From Chitinophagaceae bacterium (GTDB taxonomy: Bacteria; Bacteroidota; Bacteroidia; Chitinophagales; Chitinophagaceae), in the NCBI GenBank assembly GCA_025351145.1, contig JANXWM010000442.1, positions 1-16,502 on the forward strand: a stretch of 16,502 nucleotides of DNA, in the 5' to 3' direction. The first letter of the stretch is position 1. Each line of letters begins with the position of its first letter. The notes below the pieces were generated by a model. It was not told where the DNA came from, made no database searches, and was given only the letters and a program-made list of their open reading frames with translations. Below, piece after piece: positions 6,962-13,940 of the stretch. Both the position numbers and the translations under genes were made by a program.

Positions 6962-6971
6962 GAATTATTTA

Positions 6972-7994
6972 ATGGATACAGGTGAACAAAAAATAAAATT
7001 CGCAGTCGTTGGCTGTGGCCATATCGGCAGGCGGCATGCAGAAATGATTGCCCGCAACAACGAGTCGCAACTCGTGGCTTTAATCGACTCTAATGAAAGT
7101 GTTCAGTCAGCTCTGGATCATTTCAACGTTCCGTTTTTTAATTCACTAACGGGTTTCTTTGAATCAGGTATTGATGCAGAGGTGGTAACCATTGCATCAC
7201 CCAATGGCTTTCATGCAGCACAGGCATTGCAATGCCTGGAGGCACGCAAACATGTAGTAATAGAAAAACCCATGACCCTGAAAAAACAGGATGCCGAAAA
7301 AGTTATTTACAAATCACTCGATGTACACCGCCATGTTTTTACGGTAATGCAAAACCGGTATTCGCCTCCCTCCGTTTGGATAAAGGAATTAATCGAAAGC
7401 GGCATCCTTGGCAATATATACATCGTGCAGTTAAACTGTTACTGGAACAGGGATGAGCGTTATTATAAACCCGAAAGCTGGCATGGCAAAATAGATACTG
7501 ATGGTGGCACTTTGTACACACAGTTCTCGCATTTTATAGATATTATGTACTGGCTCTTTGGCGACATAGAAAATATAAAAATGCGCCTTCGCGATTTCAA
7601 CCACCAGCAAACAACCGAGTTCGAAGACTCCGGTTTTATTCACTTCGATTTTTTAAACGGGGGCATGGGCTGCATCAATTATTCCACTGCCGTATGGAAC
7701 CAAAACCTCGAAAGCAGCATGACCATTATTGCCGAAACTGGTTCAGTGAAAATCAGCGGACAATACATGGACCAGGTAGAGTATTGCCACATTAAAAACT
7801 ATACTATGCCGGTGTTACAGCCCACTAATCCGGCAAACGATTATGGCAGTTATAAAGGATCTGCGCAAAACCATCACTACGTTATAGAAAATGTAGTCGC
7901 TGTTCTAAAAGGCAGGTCGAGCATTAAAACGAACGCACTCGAAGGGCTAAAAGTGGTTGATATTATTGAACGCATTTATCTCTCAGGAAAATAA
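6972..7994 (+). CDS. wbpB: WbpB-like Gfo/Idh/MocA sugar-nucleotide dehydrogenase
   Basis: The protein has 340 residues from the ATG at 6972. An in-frame upstream ATG at 6885 would overlap wbpD by 77 bp and add 29 lysine-rich residues unlike the family, so it was rejected. The Rossmann domain (about 8-125) has the NAD loop GCGHIG (14-19) and the catalytic-lysine motif VIEKPM (K99). The C-terminal alpha/beta domain has SWHGKIDTDGGTLYTQFSHF (169-188), with H187 at the usual catalytic His position. This arrangement matches WbpB/WlbA, which oxidise C3 of UDP-GlcNAc-uronate to the 3-keto sugar. That product is then transaminated (WbpE) and acetylated (WbpD). The 10-bp spacing after wbpD points to co-transcription. 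Other Gfo/Idh substrates cannot be excluded from sequence alone, but context favours this one. Confidence 0.88.
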   Translation: MDTGEQKIKFAVVGCGHIGRRHAEMIARNNESQLVALIDSNESVQSALDHFNVPFFNSLTGFFESGIDAEVVTIASPNGFHAAQALQCLEARKHVVIEKPMTLKKQDAEKVIYKSLDVHRHVFTVMQNRYSPPSVWIKELIESGILGNIYIVQLNCYWNRDERYYKPESWHGKIDTDGGTLYTQFSHFIDIMYWLFGDIENIKMRLRDFNHQQTTEFEDSGFIHFDFLNGGMGCINYSTAVWNQNLESSMTIIAETGSVKISGQYMDQVEYCHIKNYTMPVLQPTNPANDYGSYKGSAQNHHYVIENVVAVLKGRSSIKTNALEGLKVVDIIERIYLSGK

Positions 7995-8026
7995 TTTATC
8001 CCCCTCAAAATAATATTGAGTAATTC

Positions 8027-8081
8027 TTTTGAACCAGTCATATAACTCACTACTCAACATCCTTGCGTCGCACTCTTGTAC
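8027..8081 (+). repeat. Dispersed two-block intergenic repeat, copy 5
   Basis: The left block TTTTGAACCAG is at 8027-8037, and the perfect core is at 8063-8081, 24 bp apart by the CCGGG reference. The flank AACATCC before the core is shared, inverted, with copy 4 (26-bp identity, 8056-8081). The copy lies 32 bp after the wbpB-like stop, between wbpB and asnB. Confidence 0.88.
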
Positions 8082-8145
8082 AGCAAATCAGTATGCAGCA
8101 AAACAGCCTGCGATGTTCCAGAACTATTTCAACCGGGCAACATAA

Positions 8146-9990
8146 ATGTGCGGCATAGCAGGCATTGTTTCCAATAAACCTCAAGACCTGTCATACATAA
8201 AAAAAATGACCGGAACCATCGCTCACCGTGGACCCGATGGAGAAGATTTTTATTACTGGAACAATGTTGCACTCGGCCACAGAAGGCTTGCTATTATTGA
8301 TTTAAGTGAACAGGGAAAACAGCCCAGGCATTACAAAGACCTATACAGCATTACCTACAACGGCGAAGTTTACAATTACATTGAACTTAGAAATGAACTG
8401 CTGCAAAAAGGCTACACTTTTATTTCTCAAACCGATACCGAAGTAATACTTGCTGCTTATGATTGCTGGGGCACAGATTGTCTAAATCATTTCAACGGCA
8501 TGTTTGCTTTTGCCATTCTCGATAAAAACAAAAACATGCTCTTCTGTGCACGTGACCGCTTCGGCGTAAAGCCATTTTATTATTACGAACAATATGGTTT
8601 TTTTGCATTGGGTTCCGAGATAAAAACATTCACCACACTTAACGGGTGGAAGGCAGTTGCCAACAAAGAAAAGCTGTACGAATTTTTGCAGTTTGGCCTG
8701 CAGGATCATACACAGGAAACAATGTTTCAAAATGTTTACCAGTTAAAAGGCGGCCATTTTTTGATCTATGATTTAACTACTGCGCAGAAACAAATTACAC
8801 AGTGGTTCAATATTAATGTACCACCTGAATTTTCATCCATTGCAAACGATGAGCAAATATTTACAGAACTCTTCAACAGCTCTGTAAGCTTAAGGCTAAG
8901 AGCAGATGTAAAAACAGGCTCTTGCCTGTCTGGCGGGTTAGACAGTTCATCTATCGTACTAACAGTAAACGAACAACTGCATGCCCTAAATAAAACCGAT
9001 CTGCAGGAAACCGTTTCCAGTTGCTCCAAAAATAAAAAATACGATGAACAGGAATTTATAAACGCGGTTGTTGAAAAAGCAAACTGCATTAACCATAAAA
9101 TTTTCCCCAACTTAACAGACTTGTACAACCAGCTTTCAAATATTACCTGGCACCAGGATGAGCCATTCGAAAGCACCAGCATTTTTGCGCAGTGGGAAGT
9201 ATTTAAAAAAGCAAAAGAAAAAAATATTACAGTAATGCTCGATGGCCAGGGCGCCGATGAATTGCTTGCAGGCTATCACGCTTACTACGGTGTTTATTTT
9301 TGGGAGCTGCTAAAAAAAGGAAGCTTCAAAAAGCTCATCAAAGAAATAAAAGGGTTAAAGAAAACAGGTTTATACAGCAATAGTTTTATTACAAAAGAAA
9401 TACTCAAAAATGCATTGCCATTGCCACTTTGGTTGCTGTTAAAAAAACCCGGGAGCAAAGAAAAAAACTTTGTCAATTACACGTATAAAAACACTAAACC
9501 AGTTGCCAACGATATCAGTTTTTCATCGGTGCAGCAAATGTCACTTTCGCAGCTCACCAGTTCTAATTTGCCAAAATTATTGCATTGGGAAGACCGCGAT
9601 TCCATGGCATTTTCCATAGAAGCGAGGGTGCCGTTTCTCGATTACAGGCTGGCACAGTTTCTTTATCATTTGCCTGCCGCTAAAAAAATTTCGAATGGCA
9701 CCAGCAAGTTTGTATTGCGGAGTGCAATGAAAAATATTTTACCGAAAAAAGTGCTGAACAGAAAAGATAAAATGGGTTTTGTAACACCTGAAGAAGTATG
9801 GATGAAAGAACATGCTGTTCAGATACAAAAAGATTTACTTCAGGCTGTTGAAAAAAGCAATGGCTTTATTAATAATAACATTGTGACTAAATTCAATAAC
9901 GTTGTTCAGAGCAAAACGAAATTCAATCCACAGGTTTGGCGCGTATTAAGTTTTGCAAAATGGCTCGAAGTGTTTTCTGTAGAAATATAA
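8146..9990 (+). CDS. asnB: Glutamine-hydrolysing asparagine synthetase-like amidotransferase
   Basis: The protein has 614 residues. It begins MCGIAGI, with C2 as the N-terminal nucleophile of a class II glutamine amidotransferase domain (about 2-215). It has HRGPDGED (27-34), GHRRLAIIDLS (44-54) and the oxyanion-hole motif YNGEVYNY (71-78). The synthetase domain (about 235-600) has the PPi loop SGGLDSSS (262-269), DGQGADELLAGY and a C-terminal RKDKMGFVTPEE. The family uses glutamine-derived ammonia and ATP to amidate a carboxylate. Free asparagine synthesis is the default reading. Its position between wbpB and the 2-epimerase gene suggests amidation of an amino-uronic acid in a surface glycan, as proposed for AsnB-like proteins in O-antigen clusters. 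Length matches the larger O-antigen type. It starts 64 bp after repeat copy 5 and ends just before copy 6. Confidence 0.93.
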   Translation: MCGIAGIVSNKPQDLSYIKKMTGTIAHRGPDGEDFYYWNNVALGHRRLAIIDLSEQGKQPRHYKDLYSITYNGEVYNYIELRNELLQKGYTFISQTDTEVILAAYDCWGTDCLNHFNGMFAFAILDKNKNMLFCARDRFGVKPFYYYEQYGFFALGSEIKTFTTLNGWKAVANKEKLYEFLQFGLQDHTQETMFQNVYQLKGGHFLIYDLTTAQKQITQWFNINVPPEFSSIANDEQIFTELFNSSVSLRLRADVKTGSCLSGGLDSSSIVLTVNEQLHALNKTDLQETVSSCSKNKKYDEQEFINAVVEKANCINHKIFPNLTDLYNQLSNITWHQDEPFESTSIFAQWEVFKKAKEKNITVMLDGQGADELLAGYHAYYGVYFWELLKKGSFKKLIKEIKGLKKTGLYSNSFITKEILKNALPLPLWLLLKKPGSKEKNFVNYTYKNTKPVANDISFSSVQQMSLSQLTSSNLPKLLHWEDRDSMAFSIEARVPFLDYRLAQFLYHLPAAKKISNGTSKFVLRSAMKNILPKKVLNRKDKMGFVTPEEVWMKEHAVQIQKDLLQAVEKSNGFINNNIVTKFNNVVQSKTKFNPQVWRVLSFAKWLEVFSVEI

Positions 9991-9995
9991 AAACA

Positions 9996-10051
9996 TTGTG
10001 TACCGGGCATTAGTAATACTATGAAGCTTCTGTTGCGTCGCACTCTTGTAC
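9996..10051 (+). repeat. Dispersed two-block intergenic repeat, copy 6
   Basis: The left block TTGTGTACCGGGCAT (9996-10010) starts 5 bp after the asnB stop. The perfect core is at 10033-10051, with 25 bp between CCGGG and core. The flank type matches copies 1 and 2. A small hairpin follows (GCAGC 10065-10069 with GCTGC 10075-10079). It forms a head-to-head inverted pair with copy 7. Confidence 0.88.
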
Positions 10052-10134
10052 CGAATAACAGCTTGCAGCTTTTGGCTGCCTGCGCAAAGCTAAAGACTAA
10101 AACAAACAGCCTTCTGTTCACTATTATTCCGAAC

Positions 10135-10190
10135 GTAAAAGTGTGCGACGCAAGGAACGATGACCAATGATTTTCAGTCTGGCCCAAAAG
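10135..10190 (-). repeat. Dispersed two-block intergenic repeat, copy 7
   Basis: The core on the plus strand reads GTAAAAGTGTGCGACGCAA (10135-10153), two differences from consensus. The second block CTGGCCCAAAAG is at 10179-10190, 25 bp away. Bases 10141-10161 are identical over 21 bp to 13700-13720 of copy 8. It lies 34 bp before the epimerase start. Confidence 0.83.
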
Positions 10191-10224
10191 TTTTTTAACT
10201 ACCATTTCAACGAAAAATAAATTA

Positions 10225-11334
10225 GTGAAAGTACTAACCGTTATTGGCGCAAGGCCGCAGTTTGTAAAGGCATCTGTTGTAAGTATGGCGTTTGCAAAGA
10301 GGCCGGCAATTGAAGAAATTATTATTCATACCGGGCAGCATTACGATGAAAAAATGAGTGATATTTTTTTCAATGAAATGGGTATCCCCAAACCTTTATA
10401 CAATTTAGAGATTGGCAACCTTTCTCATGGCGCCATGACGGGAAGGATGATCGAGAAAATTGAAGTTTTGATCAATGAACTGAACCCTGATTATTTACTT
10501 GTTTATGGTGATACCAACTCAACCATGGCCGCGGCCATAGCAGCATCGAAAACAAAAGTAAAAATAGTGCATATAGAAGCAGGCCTGCGCAGTTTTAATA
10601 TGAAGATGCCCGAAGAAGTGAACAGGATTATTACCGACAGGCTTTCTGATATTTTATTTTGCCCAACCATTGTTGCAAAAAATAACCTGGCAAATGAAGG
10701 CTTTGAACATTTTGTTACACGTACCAACAAGCCTGTAAGAATAGAACTTGTGGGTGATGTAATGAAAGATGCAGCAGAATATTTTTCGGGCTATGCGAAT
10801 GAAAAATCATCAACCGAGATAAAGGAAATTATAAAAAATAATTTTGTTTTATGCACGATACACAGGGCCGAAAATCTTACTGATGCTACACGTTTAAAAA
10901 ACATTTTTGATGCACTGAATGATATTTCTGAAACATTGCCTGTTATTCTGCCCATGCATCCCGGAACAAAAAAAACTTTGCTCAGTTTAGATATACAGCT
11001 ATCAAAAAATATAAGGGTGATGGATCCCGTTGGTTTTTTTGATATGCTTGCTTTATTGCAGCATACAACCTGCGTACTTACGGATAGTGGCGGGTTACAA
11101 AAAGAAGCATATTTTTTTAAAAAGCCCTGCATTACATTACGGGATGAAACTGAATGGACAGAGCTTGTAGAATATAGCTACAATAAACTTGCAGGCGCTG
11201 ACACAGCACTTATAAAAAAATGTTTTAACAGCATTGCCGAAATTGATTTCAGTAACGCAAAATCTTTATATGGCGAGGGATGTGTGAGCGACAGGATAGC
11301 AGGGATTTTAGAAGAAGATCATAAAAACAAATGA
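10225..11334 (+). CDS. wecB: Non-hydrolysing UDP-sugar 2-epimerase (WbpI/WecB family)
   Basis: The protein has 369 residues with a GTG start. The GT-B-like two-domain epimerase motifs run in order: GARPQFVKA (8-16), HTGQHYDEKMSDIFF (35-49), VYGDTNST (93-100, D96), HIEAGLRSF (116-124, E118), MPEEVNR (128-134, E131), TIHRAEN (211-217, H213), PMHPGTKK (243-250) and LTDSGGLQKEA (285-295). The Asp/Glu/His set is that of the non-hydrolysing enzymes that epimerise C2 via a 2-acetamidoglucal intermediate. GARPQF (rather than the GTRPE of typical WecB) and RDETEWTELVE (306-316) are features I associate with WbpI. WbpI converts UDP-GlcNAc(3NAc)A to the manno form, which would fit WbpB and WbpD nearby. 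Plain UDP-GlcNAc to UDP-ManNAc epimerisation remains possible. The symbol given is the family name. Confidence 0.92.
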   Translation: MKVLTVIGARPQFVKASVVSMAFAKRPAIEEIIIHTGQHYDEKMSDIFFNEMGIPKPLYNLEIGNLSHGAMTGRMIEKIEVLINELNPDYLLVYGDTNSTMAAAIAASKTKVKIVHIEAGLRSFNMKMPEEVNRIITDRLSDILFCPTIVAKNNLANEGFEHFVTRTNKPVRIELVGDVMKDAAEYFSGYANEKSSTEIKEIIKNNFVLCTIHRAENLTDATRLKNIFDALNDISETLPVILPMHPGTKKTLLSLDIQLSKNIRVMDPVGFFDMLALLQHTTCVLTDSGGLQKEAYFFKKPCITLRDETEWTELVEYSYNKLAGADTALIKKCFNSIAEIDFSNAKSLYGEGCVSDRIAGILEEDHKNK

Positions 11335-11372
11335 ATCCTGCTTTTTGCTATTTATTTAATAAAGCCGGATCG

Positions 11373-11388
11373 CCTTTTGCATAAAAGG
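11373..11388 (+). terminator. Weak hairpin after the epimerase gene
   Basis: CCTTTT (11373-11378), loop GCAT and AAAAGG (11383-11388) form a 6-bp stem followed by a short T run. It is AT-rich and weak. It could end the epimerase transcript or be incidental; the next gene starts 41 bp later. Confidence 0.25.
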
Positions 11389-11429
11389 TTTAATAAAGAT
11401 CATTTTAAAATTCAGTCAATAAAAAGGAT

Positions 11430-13598
11430 ATGACTAATAAAAAGTTTTACAGGTGTTTTTTTATATGGGGGCTATTTTGCCTTCAAAATAATACAGGCAA
11501 AGCACAGGTACCGGTTTTTAATTCAGTAAGCAGTAACAGTACCACTATAAAAAAATACGAAAAATTTGAGCTGGATATTGATCTTACCGCAGCATATAAA
11601 AACCCTTATGATTATGATGACATTGCAGTGCAATGCATCTTCAATGCACCCAACGGCACAAGGGATACAGTCGATGGGTTTTATACACAGGATTATGTGC
11701 TGAGCCCTAAGGAAACACCGGTAAAATCAACCGGTGGGGGGTATTTTAAAGTGCGGTATGCCCCCAGGCAAACTGGTGTATGGAAATATATCCTTCAATG
11801 CAGGAGCCAGAATGGAACAACTACCACACCGGTAAAAACATTTAACTGTATTACATCTTCCAGCCCTGGATTTATCCATACAAACAAAACAAATTACCTG
11901 GGCTTTGATAATGGCACACAATACATCCCTGTAGGAGAAAATTTGAATAGCCAGGCCAATAATTTTTTCACTGACTTTAGCTCCTGGATTAATAAGCTTG
12001 CTGATAACAATGCCAACTGTATCAGGGTTTGGATGATACCAAACGGAACAGGGATAGAATGGAGCAACAAGATTTATGGTTTTGAAGGCGTAAAAAAATA
12101 CAATCAGGCTTCATCATTTTCCCTGGATTGGCTTTTGGATTATTGCGCACAAAAAAATATGTATATGATGCTCGCTTTAAACTTTCCCGGAAACGAGGCT
12201 TCCACAATTAATCCTCCGTGGAAATATAACCCTTACAATATTTTAAATGGCGGCCCTTGTGTAAATAGCTGGGAATTTTTCAGTAATACTGTTGCAAAAG
12301 CCTATCTTAAAAACCGGCTGAGGTACATCATGGCAAGATGGGGGTATTCATATAATATTATGAGCTGGGAATTATTTAGTGAAGTAGATGGTTCAGAAGA
12401 ATTCAATAAGCACAAAGCAGACATTACAAACTGGCACAGCGAAATGGCCGGATATATTAAAAGTAAAGATCTTTATAACCGCCCCGTTAGTACAAGTTAC
12501 TCTGTTGAAGACAATGATCCCAATACATGGAAACTGAAGAATATAGACTTTACCCAAACACACTCCTATTTTAGCTCACCCAATATTGAAAAGCTAATTG
12601 CAAACGTTAACAGCGATTATATTACTGAATATAATAAGCCAACAATAACAGGTGAGTTTGGTATTAATGCGCAAAACATAAACCTTACAGAAGCAGACCC
12701 CAAAGGTGTATATTTTCATAATGTAATTTGGGCAACAGCTTTTAGCGGTGCTATGGGTACGGCCCTTACTTACTGGTGGCATAATTATATTGATCCGCAG
12801 AACCTGTATTATCATTTTAAATCATTGTCTTCTTTTCTTTCTTTAATCAAACTAAAGGATGAAGCTTATGTAAAAGCAGATGCTTATACAGGCAATGCCG
12901 GATCAACTGATATAGTTATTCTCCCTGGTTCGGGATGGGGAGCCCCAATAGCTGACAGCTTTAACGTGGATGCTTTAGGAAATATACATCCCAAAGCAAA
13001 CCAATTGGGCATTTACCTTTTTGGCAAAATAATTAATACGCAATATGGCAATGGCCCCGTATTCAATATCAAATATCCCGCAAAAGGTACATTTACAGTC
13101 GCAACTGGTAATACCAAAACGATTGCACCAAAAATATATATTGCCATTGATGGCAAGCAGGTTTTAGAAGAAGATGGTGCAATAAATACTAGTTATTCTG
13201 TTGATGTACCTGCAGGCAGGCATTCAATAAAAGTAGATAATACAGGCAAAGACTGGATATGGATTAATCAATATACATTTTCAAGTGCAGGCTCGCCGGC
13301 AGATCCTTATGTTTTAAAAAATGCCGGCCACTCAAAAGCTGCGGGATATATACTAAACAGCAGCTATAACTGGCAATACCTAAAAAAATATAATGCGGGC
13401 CTGCCCCCGGCAATTAATGGCTGCAGCCTCGTTATTCCCGATATGCAAAACGGGAAGTATGTTGTTAATTGCTATAATCCGGAAACGGGAAAGGCAATCA
13501 GGGCCTCATCATTAACTGCATCGGACGGAATATTGAAAATAACCATCCCTTCATTTGTATGGGATGTGGCTTTTACCGCAGAAAAAAAAGCTAAGTAG
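11430..13598 (+). CDS. Secreted DUF5060 plus GH5-like TIM-barrel glycosidase
   Basis: The protein has 722 residues. An N-terminal export signal is likely (basic MTNKKFYR, hydrophobic CFFIWGLFCL, then ...GKAQ about residue 26). Residues about 28-140 are a DUF5060-like beta-sandwich, including GFYTQDY and RYAPRQTGVWKYIL. Residues about 150-475 form a clan GH-A-like barrel with FDNGTQYIPVGENLN, CIRVWMIPNG, IMSWELFSEVDG (311-321) and TITGEFGIN (405-413). E318 is the likely acid/base and E409 the likely nucleophile. A C-terminal beta-rich region (about 530-720) follows, probably carbohydrate-binding or structural. The residue before E318 is Ser rather than the usual Asn. No clear type IX sorting tail is visible. 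The target glycan is unknown; its place at the end of the polysaccharide block suggests processing of a related exopolysaccharide or a similar external glycan. Confidence 0.82.
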   Translation: MTNKKFYRCFFIWGLFCLQNNTGKAQVPVFNSVSSNSTTIKKYEKFELDIDLTAAYKNPYDYDDIAVQCIFNAPNGTRDTVDGFYTQDYVLSPKETPVKSTGGGYFKVRYAPRQTGVWKYILQCRSQNGTTTTPVKTFNCITSSSPGFIHTNKTNYLGFDNGTQYIPVGENLNSQANNFFTDFSSWINKLADNNANCIRVWMIPNGTGIEWSNKIYGFEGVKKYNQASSFSLDWLLDYCAQKNMYMMLALNFPGNEASTINPPWKYNPYNILNGGPCVNSWEFFSNTVAKAYLKNRLRYIMARWGYSYNIMSWELFSEVDGSEEFNKHKADITNWHSEMAGYIKSKDLYNRPVSTSYSVEDNDPNTWKLKNIDFTQTHSYFSSPNIEKLIANVNSDYITEYNKPTITGEFGINAQNINLTEADPKGVYFHNVIWATAFSGAMGTALTYWWHNYIDPQNLYYHFKSLSSFLSLIKLKDEAYVKADAYTGNAGSTDIVILPGSGWGAPIADSFNVDALGNIHPKANQLGIYLFGKIINTQYGNGPVFNIKYPAKGTFTVATGNTKTIAPKIYIAIDGKQVLEEDGAINTSYSVDVPAGRHSIKVDNTGKDWIWINQYTFSSAGSPADPYVLKNAGHSKAAGYILNSSYNWQYLKKYNAGLPPAINGCSLVIPDMQNGKYVVNCYNPETGKAIRASSLTASDGILKITIPSFVWDVAFTAEKKAK

Positions 13599-13693
13599 TA
13601 TTCCTGACTTTTTTATTGATTTAAATGCGCGGGTTTTGGTAATTACACGCTTTGAAATATTATCAATCGCAGTTGCTGAACAGCAATTCAACA

Positions 13694-13748
13694 GTACAAG
13701 TGTGCGACGCAAGGAACGATCCACAGAGAACCAATGCCCGGTTCAAAA
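13694..13748 (-). repeat. Dispersed two-block intergenic repeat, copy 8
   Basis: The plus-strand core GTACAAGTGTGCGACGCAA (13694-13712) has one difference from consensus. The second block CCCGGTTCAAAA is at 13737-13748, 24 bp away. It shares 21 identical bases with copy 7 (13700-13720 and 10141-10161). Confidence 0.87.
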
Positions 13749-13774
13749 AAATCTCTGCAATATCTAAGAAAAAA

Positions 13775-13825
13775 TTTTGAGCCCGGCATTAATTCATTAT
13801 TCAGCTTTACTTGCGTCGCACTCTT
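13775..13825 (+). repeat. Dispersed two-block intergenic repeat, copy 9 (truncated core)
   Basis: The left block TTTTGAGCCCGGCA is at 13775-13788. The core is TTGCGTCGCACTCTT (13811-13825), and then the sequence diverges, so the terminal GTAC is missing. The spacing is 24 bp. It shares 22 identical bases with copy 3 (13804-13825 and 3539-3560). Confidence 0.85.
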
Positions 13826-13940
13826 CAGGGGTTCTGAACAACGCTCAGCTTTGGCTTTAATTTTTGTTTTGCAGCCAATAAATTTAAAAACATAATATCC
13901 TGATTTCTAAAATACACATCTCAACAACCTTATAAAACCG

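Larger units (their letters stand above)
13599..13940. other. Convergent intergenic region with paired repeats
   Basis: These 342 bp lie between two convergent genes. They hold repeat copies 8 and 9 in inverted orientation, with the CCCGG/CAAAA blocks facing each other (13737-13748 and 13775-13788). Those blocks match 10 of 12 positions as inverse complements and could fold into a hairpin with A/T-rich flanks. No gene was seen. Confidence 0.6.

Noticed and set aside
6885..6971. 29-codon upstream extension of the wbpB-like gene
   Set aside because: It overlaps wbpD in another frame, adds lysine-rich residues absent from the family, and the ATG at 6972 gives the normal start before the Rossmann fold.
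8128..8140. Block-like string TTTCAACCGGGCA just before asnB
   Set aside because: It resembles the repeat's left block, but no core follows at 24-25 bp, so it is not counted as a copy.
9906..10205. Minus-strand 99-codon frame across repeat copies 6 and 7
   Set aside because: It runs through the asnB 3' end and both repeats; the apparent coding is a by-product of the repeat sequence.
1670..13825. Reading the nine repeats as a CRISPR array or integron attC sites
   Set aside because: The copies are kilobases apart in both orientations, spacers are whole genes, and no cas genes or integrase are present.
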